This document shows positions 1-6,611 of a stretch of DNA of 15,918 nt, piece after piece; positions within the stretch are counted from its first letter, which is position 1, and every line of letters starts with the position of its first letter. The stretch is from Nitrospinota bacterium (GTDB lineage: Bacteria; Nitrospinota; Nitrospinia; UBA9942), in assembly GCA_016234205.1 (NCBI GenBank), contig JACRGN010000244.1, positions 1-15,918 on the forward strand. Reading direction: 5' to 3'. Under the pieces are notes generated by a model. That model saw only the letters and a program-made list of their open reading frames with translations, ran no database searches and was not told the origin of the DNA. The translations under genes and the position numbers were made by a program.

Positions 1-13
1 AGCCAGTGAAAAA

Positions 14-41
14 AGCAATGAGCAATGAGCAATGAGTGATG
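14..41. repeat. 7-bp tandem repeat, four units
   Basis: AGCAATG occurs three times in a row (14-34), followed by the variant AGTGATG (35-41). No gene is visible in bases 1-208. The stretch holds this tandem array, the hairpin at 62-91 and a short inverted repeat AGTGTCA/TGACACT (180-186 with 199-205). Confidence 0.75.
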
Positions 42-61
42 AGGAAAAAGAAAAGATAAGA

Positions 62-91
62 GAGATTGCTTCGGCTTCGCCTCGCAATGAC
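62..91. repeat. Short hairpin repeat of the GATTGC...GCAATGAC type
   Basis: ATTGC (65-69) pairs with GCAAT (84-88), and an inner GGC (73-75) pairs with GCC (79-81) across a TTC loop. Sequences of this look are, from memory, dispersed in several proteobacterial genomes; that is not verified here. There is no poly-T tail on either strand, so it is not an obvious intrinsic terminator. Confidence 0.5.
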
Positions 92-208
92 AAGGAAATG
101 TTTTTTAGGGGTGGTTAAACTGACTGAGCAAGGTTCGTGCCTTTTTGTTTATCATATTCAGCCCTCCATTAGAAGTGTAAGTGTCAGTGATTGGTGAATG
201 ACACTACT

Positions 209-316
209 CTAATTGGTTTTTGGATGTGACCTCTTCCAGTCATTATAAATTGTAGGAAGAGTAAATATGGCTATGACAATAATGATACCAATAAGCAATA
301 CATAAAGGGGTAACAT
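209..316 (-). CDS. Small single-pass membrane protein (35 aa)
   Basis: This tiny reading frame encodes 35 residues. An ATG at 316 follows the stop codon of the upstream small gene (TAA, 318-320) with one base between. It has a good Shine-Dalgarno sequence (AAAGGAGAA) lying in the last codons of that gene, so the two should be translated together. Residues 3 to about 22 are continuous hydrophobic sequence (LPLYVLLIGIIIVIAIF), followed by a short polar tail rich in K, R, H and N. I read it as one transmembrane helix with a short basic C-terminus in the cytoplasm. I do not recognise a family. Real coding is supported by the RBS, the coupling and the clean hydrophobic design. Confidence 0.6.
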   Translation of the reverse strand: MLPLYVLLIGIIIVIAIFTLPTIYNDWKRSHPKTN

Positions 317-317
317 C

Positions 318-512
318 TTATTCTCCTTTCAGCAGAAGGTAACTAATGAGAAAACATATAAATAGAACAGTTATACCTAAAATAGTTAGTCCCCAGCTAA
401 ACATCCCCTGAGAAACAAACTGTCCAAAAACAAGGGCACCTACAGCAATATTACCAGTATCGAGTATCTTTTCAGAATAAAGCTGACGATGATTATAGGA
501 CAATTTAAACAT
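318..512 (-). CDS. Small membrane protein with two hydrophobic segments (64 aa)
   Basis: The protein starts MFKLSYNHRQLYSEKILDTG, a polar N-terminus. It then has two hydrophobic stretches, roughly residues 22-35 (IAVGALVFGQF) and 40-62 (WGLTILGITVLFICFLISYLL), and ends KGE. It looks like a small two-helix inner-membrane protein. I chose the ATG at 512; an in-frame TTG at 530 would add six residues but lies upstream of the expected transcription start. A strong sigma-70-like promoter ends at 519, so transcription should begin at about 512, at or next to the ATG, and the mRNA may be leaderless. It is coupled to the 35-aa gene immediately downstream. Function is unknown; similar small proteins are familiar from environmental genomes, but I cannot name a family. 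Confidence 0.65.
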   Translation of the reverse strand: MFKLSYNHRQLYSEKILDTGNIAVGALVFGQFVSQGMFSWGLTILGITVLFICFLISYLLLKGE

Positions 513-518
513 GGTAAA

Positions 519-547
519 ATCATAGTTCAAAACAAAAATATAGTCAA
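519..547 (-). promoter_or_regulatory. Sigma-70-type promoter for the small membrane-protein pair
   Basis: Read on the minus strand, TTGACT (547-542) is followed by a 17-bp spacer and TATGAT (524-519). Both boxes are one base from consensus. The expected start, about 7 bp past the -10 box, falls at about 512, the ATG of the 64-aa gene. Confidence 0.65.
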
Positions 548-578
548 CGAAAAAAGGGGCAAAATTAAGAATAATCTT

Positions 579-605
579 TTGATTTTTTTTTGATTATGGT
601 ATTAT
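579..605 (+). promoter_or_regulatory. Extended -10 promoter candidate for the phasin-like gene
   Basis: TATTAT (600-605) is preceded by TG at 597-598, giving an extended -10 element. A weak -35 box, TTGATT (579-584), lies only 15 bp upstream of it, so the TG extension would carry the recognition. It faces away from the promoter at 519-547, giving divergent transcription. Confidence 0.45.
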
Positions 606-615
606 CAGGCAAATT

Positions 616-626
616 AAAGGAGGTGA
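616..626 (+). promoter_or_regulatory. Near-perfect Shine-Dalgarno sequence of the phasin-like gene
   Basis: AAAGGAGGTGA lies 4 bp before the ATG at 631 and complements almost the whole anti-Shine-Dalgarno tail of 16S rRNA. It contrasts with the repeat-flanked genes of this window, which lack any such site. Confidence 0.8.
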
Positions 627-630
627 CTAT

Positions 631-942
631 ATGTTTGAATTATTAAGAAAGGCTGTAGTTCTGGGATTGGGGGCAATAGATTTATCTGAAAAAAAGGTAA
701 AGGAATTGGTAAATGATTTGGTGAAGAGGGGCGAGATTAAAAGAAGCGAAGGGTCTAAATTATTAGATGAGATACTGAAGAAGGCTGATAAATCGCGAGC
801 GGAGATAGAGAAGAAGATACAAGATGGGATAAGAACCGCTCTTCAAAAAGTGGATATTGTTCAAAAGAAAGACCTTGATGCAAAAATTAAAAATCTGGAA
901 AAAAAACTTGAGCAGTTAAAGAAAAAGGTTGAGAAAGAATAA
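631..942 (+). CDS. Phasin-like coiled-coil protein (COG3937 type)
   Basis: This is a 103-residue, very lysine- and glutamate-rich protein. The N-terminal 20 residues are mildly hydrophobic (FELLRKAVVLGLGAIDLSEK). The middle contains the phrase VNDLVKRGEIKRSEGSKLL, typical of small proteins annotated as polyhydroxyalkanoate granule-associated/phasin family (COG3937). Residues 73-103 form a heptad-patterned coiled coil (DLDAKIKNLEKKLEQLKKKVEK). In family terms it may bind hydrophobic granules or membranes, but the name is weak: most such proteins have no demonstrated role in PHA storage, and no PHA synthase is in view. The start is fixed by an excellent Shine-Dalgarno sequence. Repeat A begins 8 bp after its stop, and ubiB follows in the same direction. 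Confidence 0.75.
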   Translation: MFELLRKAVVLGLGAIDLSEKKVKELVNDLVKRGEIKRSEGSKLLDEILKKADKSRAEIEKKIQDGIRTALQKVDIVQKKDLDAKIKNLEKKLEQLKKKVEKE

Positions 943-950
943 AGAAATAT

Positions 951-1087
951 TTAGCCACTGACAAACACAGACTTAATAATTAGAAGATAAGAAGTTTAGA
1001 GTTAAAAGGTTAAGAATTCTCATCTTTCCATCTTCTTATTTTCTCGCCTTCTTTTCTTGATAAAGTCCGTGAAAGTCTGTGGCTGAA
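951..1087. repeat. Inverted repeat A (CAC-decamer family)
   Basis: The left arm (951-975) begins TTAGCCACTGAC and the right arm (1062-1087) ends GTCTGTGGCTGAA. The arms are imperfectly complementary. Each contains 10-bp units beginning CAC (CACTGACAAA, CACAGACTT; on the other strand CACAGACTTT, CACGGACTTT). An inner pair, ATAAGAAG/CTTCTTAT, extends the hairpin. The element fills the gap from the phasin-like stop (942) to 8 bp before the ubiB ATG. Confidence 0.85.
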
Positions 1088-1095
1088 GATAAATC

Positions 1096-2784
1096 ATGCC
1101 ATTTCCCAAGGTAAAAAAAACCTACCAAAATATCCAGCGTCTAAGGAATGTAACCAATGTTTTAATCAAACATGGTTTTGGGTCTTTAGTTGACCAGCTG
1201 AATCTCCAGCATTACCTGTCCCTCGGCAAAAGAATTATAACATTTAAGAAATATGAATCGGAAAAAGAGGTTCATACTATCCCTGAGAGGCTGCGCCTCG
1301 CATTTGAAGAACTGGGTCCTACATTTATCAAACTGGGGCAAATCTTATCCTCAAGGCCTGATTTAATCCCGCAGGATTTTGCTGAAGAATTTAAGAAGCT
1401 TCAGGATAAAGTCCCCCCCTTTTCTGCATCGGAATCAAAAAAGCATATAGAAGAAGAGCTAAATGTTAAAACAGAAGAGATATTCTCTTTCTTTGAAGAG
1501 ACTCCAACAGCAGCAGCATCAATTGCACAGGTTCATAATGCAACCCTCATTACAGGAGAGAGGGTAATTGTAAAGGTTCAGCGTCCGGGCTTAAGGCAGA
1601 TGCTGGAATCTGATATAAGCATACTCTTCTATCTGGCAAATCTCATTGAGAGATACCTTCCCCACGGCAAGCTTTACAACCCTATGGGGATAGTTGAGGA
1701 GTTTTCAAGGACTATCAGGAGAGAGCTAAATTTTAATCTTGAGGGGAGCAATGCAGTAAAGTTTAAAAATAATTTTGAGGGGGATGATACTGTTTATATA
1801 CCAAAGATTTACTGGGATTACACAACAAAGGATATTTTAACCATGGAGAGGATAGAGGGGATTCCAATCCATGAGATAAAAAAATTAGAAGATGCCGGGT
1901 ATGACAAAAAGCTCATAGCAAAGAATGGTGCCAACGCATTTTTAAGACAGATACTTGAATTCGGCATATTCCATGCCGACCCCCATCCGGGGAATTTTCT
2001 GATAATGGAAAACAATAAAATAGGGATTGTAGATTTCGGTATAGTGGGGAAGATTGATGATGATATCATGGAGAGTCTCGCAAATACATTTTTATCCCTG
2101 ATTGAACTTGATTACGACAAACTTATTCATGAATATATCAGACTTGGGCTTCTAACTGAGGATGTGGACACAAAGGCATTCAAGAATGACCTGCAGGATT
2201 TGATAGACCCTTATTACGGCAAGGCACTGAGGCAGATACAGGCAGGGAAAATCTTGAGTGATATATTTCAGTTAGCCCTGAATTACAAGGCAAGGGTGCC
2301 CAATGAACTCATACTCTTAGGCAAGACCCTTATCACTATTGAGGGGCTTGCAAGGGCACTCGACCCTGATATTCTGATTCTTGAAGAGGCAAAACCCTTT
2401 GCTATGGAATTGATAAGAAAGAGGATGAGTCCAGCATACCAGATTACAAAGGCATACAGAACCATAAGTGATTTAAGCGATATTGTAAAAGACATACCGG
2501 GACAGTTAAGCTATATTTTGAAAAAGGTCATGAAGGACAAACTGAAAATTGAGTTTGTCCATAGCGGACTTGACAGGCTCATAATGGATATGGACAAATC
2601 AAGCAACCGCCTCTCCTTCTCCCTCATCATATCCGCCATCGTAATCGGCTCATCTGTTGTAATGCTCTCAGGGAAGGAACCCCTCCTATTTGGTTTCCCC
2701 ATGCTCGGTGTAATAGGCTATATCGTGGCAGGATTATTGGGACTATGGCTTGCAATATCAATCTTAAGGTCAGGGAGATTGTAA
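1096..2784 (+). CDS. ubiB: UbiB/AarF/ABC1 family atypical kinase-like protein
   Basis: The 562-residue product is a full-length member of the UbiB (ABC1/ADCK) family, membrane-associated atypical kinases or ATPases needed for ubiquinone and other isoprenoid-lipid metabolism. Visible motifs are the family-specific KLGQ at 79-82 (KxGQ), the alanine-rich nucleotide loop leading into SIAQVH (142-147), the invariant lysine in VKVQRP (K160), the catalytic-loop HADPHPGN (293-300) and the metal-binding DFG (313-315). Two hydrophobic C-terminal segments, about 508-528 and 537-558, match the usual membrane anchor. The ATG at 1096 lies 8 bp after repeat A and has no Shine-Dalgarno sequence. No ubiquinone biosynthesis genes adjoin it, so the exact lipid substrate cannot be told. 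It converges with the acyl-CoA dehydrogenase gene across repeat B. Confidence 0.93.
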   Translation: MPFPKVKKTYQNIQRLRNVTNVLIKHGFGSLVDQLNLQHYLSLGKRIITFKKYESEKEVHTIPERLRLAFEELGPTFIKLGQILSSRPDLIPQDFAEEFKKLQDKVPPFSASESKKHIEEELNVKTEEIFSFFEETPTAAASIAQVHNATLITGERVIVKVQRPGLRQMLESDISILFYLANLIERYLPHGKLYNPMGIVEEFSRTIRRELNFNLEGSNAVKFKNNFEGDDTVYIPKIYWDYTTKDILTMERIEGIPIHEIKKLEDAGYDKKLIAKNGANAFLRQILEFGIFHADPHPGNFLIMENNKIGIVDFGIVGKIDDDIMESLANTFLSLIELDYDKLIHEYIRLGLLTEDVDTKAFKNDLQDLIDPYYGKALRQIQAGKILSDIFQLALNYKARVPNELILLGKTLITIEGLARALDPDILILEEAKPFAMELIRKRMSPAYQITKAYRTISDLSDIVKDIPGQLSYILKKVMKDKLKIEFVHSGLDRLIMDMDKSSNRLSFSLIISAIVIGSSVVMLSGKEPLLFGFPMLGVIGYIVAGLLGLWLAISILRSGRL

Positions 2785-2792
2785 AAATACAT

Positions 2793-2952
2793 TGGACGCA
2801 GATAAACGCAGAAACCACAGGATTAAAAAGAAAAATAAATAGAACACTGATTTCACAGATGAAACGGATTAACACAGAAAAAAATAATTTTTAATAAATT
2901 ACGAATAAAAAATCTGCGTATATCTGTTTAATCTGCGTAATCTGCGTTCTAA
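2793..2952. repeat. Inverted repeat B (CAC/CGC-decamer family)
   Basis: The left half starts GGACGCAGATAAACGCAGAAACCACAGG and includes two more CACAG words. The right arm (2911-2952) is built of ATCTGCGT and ATCTGTTTA words, the reverse complement of ACGCAGAT. It lies between two convergent genes, 8 bp after the ubiB stop and 11 bp from the acyl-CoA dehydrogenase stop, so it could act as a bidirectional transcript-end hairpin. This is the most degenerate and longest member of the family here. Confidence 0.75.
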
Positions 2953-2963
2953 GGTATTTGGAT

Positions 2964-4118
2964 TTAGCTGAATGCCTTTATTCCAAGGGTGTGATGACCT
3001 ATAATTAATTTCTGTATCTCCGATGTCCCCTCATAAATTGTAGCAACCTTTGCATCCCTTAAATACCTCTCCACAGGATACTCGTTGGAATATCCATAGG
3101 CACCGAATATCTGAATCGCCTCTGTAGCAGCCCTTACCGCCGCCTCACTTGCAAAGTATTTTGCAATTGATGTCTCAAGTGTATTTTTTATTCCTTTATT
3201 CTTTAAATCTCCCGCCCTATATACGAGTAGTCTTGAGGCATCACAATCCACAACCATCCTCGCTATCTTTTCCTGTATCAACTGAAAACTACCTATAGGC
3301 TTTCCAAACTGATGCCTCTCCTTTGCATATTTTACACAGGCATCTATACATCCCTGAATAATCCCGACACAACCAGAGGCAACACCATATCTTCCATTAT
3401 CAAGGGCAGACATAGCAACCTCAAAGCCTTCCCCTACTTTACCCAGAAGGGCATCCTTTGGAATCTCGCAATCCTCAAAGATAAGCTCTGCCGTATTAGA
3501 TGCCCTTAAGCCAAGTTTCCCCTTTATCTCCTTTGTAGTAAAACCCGGTGCCCCCTTTTCTATAATAAATGCTGCAATTCCCTTATGCCCTTTTCTTTTA
3601 TCTGTCTGTGCAAAAACAACAGCAATATCCGCTATACCTCCACTACTTATCCATGTCTTTGTCCCATTAAGCACCCATCTCTTGTCAGTAAGATTTGCGG
3701 TCATTGACAGATTAGAAGCATCACTCCCCGCCCCTGGCTCTGTCAGGGCGAAACAGCCGATTATCTCACCCCTGCATAAACGCGGGAGATATTTCTTTTT
3801 CTGTTCCTCTGTCCCCCAATTAAGGATTGTAAGTTCTACTAAAGAAACCTGAACAGAGAGTGTTGTCCTTATTGAGGAATCTGCCTTCCCAATCTCTTCA
3901 AAAATAATTGCATCACTTATAAAGTCCAGCCCTGCACCTCCATATTTCTCCGGGATAGGGGCACCAAGAAAACCAAGAGATGCCATCTTTTTTATTATCT
4001 CAAGAGGGAAATGTTCGTTTATATCATTCTCCCTCGCAAAAGGCACAATCTCCTCCTCTGCGAACTTTCTCACCGTATCTTTTATCAGCTTCTGGTCTTC
4101 TGTAAGTTCAAAGTCCAT
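2964..4118 (-). CDS. Acyl-CoA dehydrogenase, short-chain/butyryl-CoA type
   Basis: This 384-residue FAD enzyme oxidises acyl-CoA to trans-2-enoyl-CoA and passes electrons to electron-transfer flavoprotein. The FAD-domain signature CFALTEPGAGSDASN (122-136) and TKTWISSG (153-160) are present. The catalytic base is glutamate 363 in IYEGTSEIQ near the C-terminus, the position used by short- and medium-chain enzymes. Length fits the family (about 380). The reading frame is open up to 4181, but the start is the ATG at 4118, behind AGGAGG at 4 bp; the extra upstream codons would be translated from repeat C. It follows hbd in the same direction. Chain-length preference cannot be read from sequence alone; the gene company suggests butyryl-CoA. 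Confidence 0.95.
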   Translation of the reverse strand: MDFELTEDQKLIKDTVRKFAEEEIVPFARENDINEHFPLEIIKKMASLGFLGAPIPEKYGGAGLDFISDAIIFEEIGKADSSIRTTLSVQVSLVELTILNWGTEEQKKKYLPRLCRGEIIGCFALTEPGAGSDASNLSMTANLTDKRWVLNGTKTWISSGGIADIAVVFAQTDKRKGHKGIAAFIIEKGAPGFTTKEIKGKLGLRASNTAELIFEDCEIPKDALLGKVGEGFEVAMSALDNGRYGVASGCVGIIQGCIDACVKYAKERHQFGKPIGSFQLIQEKIARMVVDCDASRLLVYRAGDLKNKGIKNTLETSIAKYFASEAAVRAATEAIQIFGAYGYSNEYPVERYLRDAKVATIYEGTSEIQKLIIGHHTLGIKAFS

Positions 4119-4161
4119 ATTTCCTCCTGATAGAAATTTATTTTTGTAAATTATAAAATCT

Positions 4162-4248
4162 TTAGCCACGAATGAACACAAATTAACACTAATTTTTTAA
4201 AAAATCTTTTCTTTTAATTCGTAAATATTCGTGTAGATTCGTGGCTAA
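4162..4248. repeat. Inverted repeat C (CAC-decamer family)
   Basis: The left arm from 4162 reads as three 10-bp units, CACGAATGAA, CACAAATTAA and CACTAATTTT, after TTAGC. The right arm (to 4248) ends ATTCGTGGCTAA, and its other strand reads CACGAATCTA, CACGAATATT, TACGAATT. The arms flank an A/T-rich loop. It starts 2 bp after the hbd stop and ends 43 bp before the acyl-CoA dehydrogenase ATG, leaving room for that gene's Shine-Dalgarno sequence. Confidence 0.88.
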
Positions 4249-4250
4249 GA

Positions 4251-5111
4251 TCAGGTTTTGTTTGAGTATTCGTAAAATCCCTTTCCTGTCTTCTTTCCAA
4301 GGTGCCCTTCATCCACATATCTTTTTAGCAACGGGCAGGGCTTATGTTTCAGGTCTTTCGTCTCCTTATATATACTCTCCATAATTGAAAGAACTGTATC
4401 AAGACCAATCAAATCCGATAGGGCAAGTGGACCCATCGGCAGATTTGCACCAAGTGTCATTGCCTTATCAATATCCTCAGCAGTTGCAACCCCCTCCATC
4501 AGTGCAAAGACAGCCTCGTTTATCATTGGCATCAATACTCTATTCACAATAAAGCCGGGAGAGTCTTTTGATTCCACAGGTATCTTGCCAATCTTTTCTG
4601 CAAGATTTTTTACTATTAAAAAAGTTTCATCCGATGTATTAATCCCCCTTACTACTTCCACAAGCTCCATTACAGGTGCAGGGTTCATAAAGTGCATCCC
4701 AATGACCCTATCCTGCCTTTTTGTTACAGAGGCGATTCGTGTGATAGGTATGGATGATGTGTTTGTGGACAGTATAATATGCTCTGGACAAATTTCATCA
4801 AGTCTTTTAAAAATATCAAGTTTTAATTCTATTATCTCTGGTACAGCCTCAATAATAAAATCTACCTTTGCCACATCCTCAAGTCTTGTTGTTGTGTGAA
4901 TCCTTGAATTTATCTCCTCTTTTTCTTCAGGTGTTATTTTTCCATTTTCAAGTGCCTTTGTAAGTCCCTTTTTTATATTGTCTATACCTCTCCTGATAAA
5001 CTCATCCTTAATATCCATCAGGATTACCTCAAATCCGGATGCTGCCATCACCTGTGCAATCCCCGCTCCCATCCTCCCCGCACCAATAATACCGATTGTT
5101 TTAATGTTCAT
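4251..5111 (-). CDS. hbd: 3-hydroxybutyryl-CoA dehydrogenase
   Basis: The 286-residue enzyme interconverts 3-hydroxyacyl-CoA and acetoacetyl-CoA using a nicotinamide cofactor. The N-terminal Rossmann fold has GIIGAGRMGAGIAQ (7-20; GxGxxG at 10-15) and an aspartate at 33 (LMDIK) that favours NAD over NADP. The catalytic pair is histidine 140 (GMHFMNPAP) and glutamate 152, at the same 12-residue spacing as in characterised enzymes. The C-terminal domain contains DSPGFIVNRVLMPMINEA and ends KKTGKGFYEY. I chose the ATG at 5111 because the Rossmann strand follows directly; codons further upstream come from repeat D. There is no clear Shine-Dalgarno sequence, only CAGG. A candidate promoter lies at 5304-5332. 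It precedes the acyl-CoA dehydrogenase. Confidence 0.95.
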   Translation of the reverse strand: MNIKTIGIIGAGRMGAGIAQVMAASGFEVILMDIKDEFIRRGIDNIKKGLTKALENGKITPEEKEEINSRIHTTTRLEDVAKVDFIIEAVPEIIELKLDIFKRLDEICPEHIILSTNTSSIPITRIASVTKRQDRVIGMHFMNPAPVMELVEVVRGINTSDETFLIVKNLAEKIGKIPVESKDSPGFIVNRVLMPMINEAVFALMEGVATAEDIDKAMTLGANLPMGPLALSDLIGLDTVLSIMESIYKETKDLKHKPCPLLKRYVDEGHLGKKTGKGFYEYSNKT

Positions 5112-5133
5112 ATATAAACCTGAATTATGAATT

Positions 5134-5264
5134 AACCACAGATGAACACAGGTAAACACTGTTCAAACAAAACTTATTATAATTTTCTTTTACTTAAAAA
5201 GTTAAATATATCTTTCTTTTAATTCATTGAATAACCTGTGTTATTCTGTGTTTACCTGTGGTTT
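5134..5264. repeat. Inverted repeat D (CAC-decamer family)
   Basis: The left arm (5134-5161) reads CACAGATGAA, CACAGGTAAA, CACTG after AAC. The right arm (5233-5264) ends CCTGTGGTTT, and its other strand reads CACAGGTAAA, CACAGAATAA, CACAGG. It would sit in the 5' untranslated region of hbd, 22 bp before the ATG. The gap between hbd and the next gene (5112-5475) holds this repeat, two back-to-back promoters and the attC-like boundary. Confidence 0.85.
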
Positions 5265-5303
5265 CATGCTTTTTTAAAAGTATAAATTTGAATTTTCAAG
5301 CAA

Positions 5304-5332
5304 AGTATATGGCAATTGTTCTGCATAATCAA
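5304..5332 (-). promoter_or_regulatory. Sigma-70-type promoter candidate for hbd
   Basis: On the minus strand TTGATT (5332-5327) is followed by 17 bp and TATACT (5309-5304), a good -10 box. Transcription would start near 5297, pass through repeat D and read hbd and the acyl-CoA dehydrogenase. This gives the two genes downstream of the island their own promoter. Confidence 0.5.
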
Positions 5333-5361
5333 TACTTATTGCAGACTTAGACTTTTTGCAA

Positions 5362-5390
5362 TTGACAGCAATTTTTCATGAGCCTATAAT
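5362..5390 (+). promoter_or_regulatory. Exact-consensus sigma-70 promoter for the island
   Basis: TTGACA (5362-5367), a 17-bp spacer and TATAAT (5385-5390) match the consensus at all twelve box positions and in spacing. The expected start is about 5397, some 80 bp before the first island gene, and it points into the island. By position it resembles the Pc promoter of integrons. It is back to back with the hbd promoter, 29 bp apart. Confidence 0.75.
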
Positions 5391-5442
5391 TGGCACAATA
5401 AAGATTCGTACATAATCCGAGAATAGGATAAAATGCAAAATA

Positions 5443-5477
5443 GTTCGCTTGCGAACAAGTGAGGGGCAATGTTAAAT
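5443..5477 (+). other. Candidate integron-type cassette boundary (hairpin plus GTTAAAT)
   Basis: A perfect hairpin, GTTCGC-TT-GCGAAC (5443-5456), is followed by GTTAAAT (5471-5477), which fits the attC/attI core site GTTRRRY. The start codon of the next gene (5476) lies inside this core, as is usual for first genes of integron cassettes. GAGGGG at 5461-5466 can serve as its Shine-Dalgarno sequence. The left half of a full attC site is not clear, so this could also be a degenerate site or an attI remnant. Confidence 0.4.
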
Positions 5478-6021
5478 GAGCTACCACAAAGAGATACTTG
5501 ACAAACTGAGAGACAGCAACAACTGGCCTAATTTTGAACGACCTTACTTCTCGCAAGAACTGAACGACCTCGCCGACGAATCATTTGAGAAAAAAACGGT
5601 TGAAGGATATTTAGCTGCATTGCTCATTTATCACCAGTTATGTGAAGAATTCACAAAGCTATTAATCAAAAAAACGACATTTTATATTCAGCTAAGTGTT
5701 TTTCCTCAAGAATTGAAAGAAAAAGATCTCAATGGGAAAATGTTTGGTGAACTAATAAGGGAATTAGGACATTTACCACTTGACTCGGACACAAAGAAAT
5801 ATATTGAAAAAAGCAAAGAGCTTAATGCCCTCAGAATAAAAATGGTTCACAAGTTGACACTTAAAACGTCAGTGGTTACCATTTCAAAACAATGTAAGAG
5901 AGTGCAAAAAATATTCAACCAGTTATTTGAATTATTTGATACAGTTTATGATAGATATCGGGTGACTTTTAACGATTATAAAAAAAATATAGAAGACTTA
6001 GAAGAACTAATTGAAGTGTAG
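5476..6021 (+). CDS. HEPN-like hypothetical protein
   Basis: The 181-residue protein is helical by appearance, with no signal peptide or membrane segment. I do not recognise a named family. Residues 117-127 read LNALRIKMVHK, which contains R120-x4-H125 in a predicted helix. That fits the R-x4-6-H active-site motif of HEPN ribonuclease domains, and the preceding hydrophobic helix with AALLIYHQLCEEF (47-59) also suits such a four-helix fold. A HEPN role in defence or toxin activity is therefore inference from one short motif. The start codon overlaps the GTTAAAT core, with GAGGGG 9 bp upstream. It is read from the consensus promoter at 5362-5390. No antitoxin partner of the MNT nucleotidyltransferase kind adjoins it. 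Confidence 0.65.
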   Translation: MSYHKEILDKLRDSNNWPNFERPYFSQELNDLADESFEKKTVEGYLAALLIYHQLCEEFTKLLIKKTTFYIQLSVFPQELKEKDLNGKMFGELIRELGHLPLDSDTKKYIEKSKELNALRIKMVHKLTLKTSVVTISKQCKRVQKIFNQLFELFDTVYDRYRVTFNDYKKNIEDLEELIEV

Positions 6022-6069
6022 GAAAAAGAGGGATAGGTCTTGAAATATAACTTTTGGAAAACTGCCCCC

Positions 6070-6084
6070 TCAGCAGATAACATG
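6070..6084 (+). other. Possible attC half-site
   Basis: AGCAGATAACATGC shares GCAGATAACA with the left arm of the attC-like site at 6612-6708 (GGCAGATAACAGAG). No matching GTTATGTG right arm follows before the antitoxin gene, so if real it is only half a site. Confidence 0.25.
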
Positions 6085-6118
6085 CTAAAATAATGAAAAA
6101 GACAAGGAGGTGACTTAT

Positions 6119-6304
6119 ATGCTTACAATCAAAGACACTGTAATATCTATGTTAAAAGATATGCCTGAAAATGCAACTTTGGAGGATATAATGGAATCCC
6201 TATATGTAAAACAGAAAATACTAAAGGGACAGAAGCAATTAGAAAGTGGTCAGTTCTATACCCATGAAGAGGCAAAGGAATTATTGAAAGAATGGCAAAA
6301 ATAA
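6119..6304 (+). CDS. Antitoxin of a RelE/ParE-type pair (61 aa)
   Basis: This is a small acidic protein, probably helical, ending HEEAKELLKEWQK. Antitoxins with this type of C-terminus (a G-rich turn, then a short helix with an HEE word) are common directly upstream of RelE/ParE toxins, but I cannot give a family name. An upstream in-frame GTG at 6110 exists, but AAGGAGG at 6104-6110 overlaps it and is correctly spaced for the ATG at 6119, which I chose. The end overlaps the toxin start by 13 bp, the usual coupling of such pairs. By family behaviour it would bind and neutralise the toxin and may repress its own promoter; no DNA-binding motif is evident in it. Confidence 0.75.
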   Translation: MLTIKDTVISMLKDMPENATLEDIMESLYVKQKILKGQKQLESGQFYTHEEAKELLKEWQK

Positions 6305-6591
6305 AGTGGTCAAAAGATTCCCTTGATGATCTAAAAGGAATATGTAAATTTATTGCCGAAGACTCCCCCTATTACGCTAACATCTTTAAAGACAGAATTG
6401 TTGAGATGGTAGAGCATTTGGAATTATTTCCTGAGATAGGACGGCATGTTCCAGAATCTAATGACCCTAATGTTCGAGAGCTAATCTACAAAAACTACAG
6501 AATCGTATATCAGATTAAAGAAGGATATTTAGAAATTATTACAGTTATTCATGGTAGTAGACTGCTAAAGTTAACACGTTCAGAGAATTGA
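6292..6591 (+). CDS. RelE/ParE superfamily toxin
   Basis: The 99-residue protein matches the ParE/RelE layout: IKWSKDSLDDLKGICKFIAED at the start (strand and helix), then LELFPEIGRHVPE (48-60), REL and YRIVYQI (about 67-76), and ITVIHGSRLL at the end (85-94). ParE members poison gyrase, while RelE/HigB/YoeB members cleave ribosome-bound mRNA. The short C-terminus with HGSR is compatible with either, so the target is open. It overlaps its antitoxin gene by 13 bp and precedes the attC-like site by 20 bp, which places the pair in one likely cassette. Confidence 0.88.
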   Translation: MAKIKWSKDSLDDLKGICKFIAEDSPYYANIFKDRIVEMVEHLELFPEIGRHVPESNDPNVRELIYKNYRIVYQIKEGYLEIITVIHGSRLLKLTRSEN

Positions 6592-6611
6592 ATATCAAGA
6601 ATTAAAAAATT

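Noticed and set aside
180..205. Hairpin AGTGTCA/TGACACT as terminator for the small membrane-protein pair
   Set aside because: The stem is 7 bp and overlaps the end region, but no T-run follows on the minus strand. It is more likely a degenerate repeat.
4119..4181. Upstream extension of acyl-CoA dehydrogenase by 21 codons
   Set aside because: The extra codons derive partly from repeat C, and AGGAGG is positioned for the ATG at 4118.
5112..5159. Upstream extension of hbd by 16 codons
   Set aside because: These codons lie in the arm of repeat D and precede the normal start of the Rossmann fold.
5281..5380. Minus-strand text ending YAEQLPYTLLENSNLYF before repeat D
   Set aside because: It is short, lacks a start codon in frame and overlaps both promoters. 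It is not enough to call a gene remnant.
5385..5405. TGGCAC after the TATAAT box as a sigma-54 -24 element
   Set aside because: No GC-containing -12 element follows at the required spacing.
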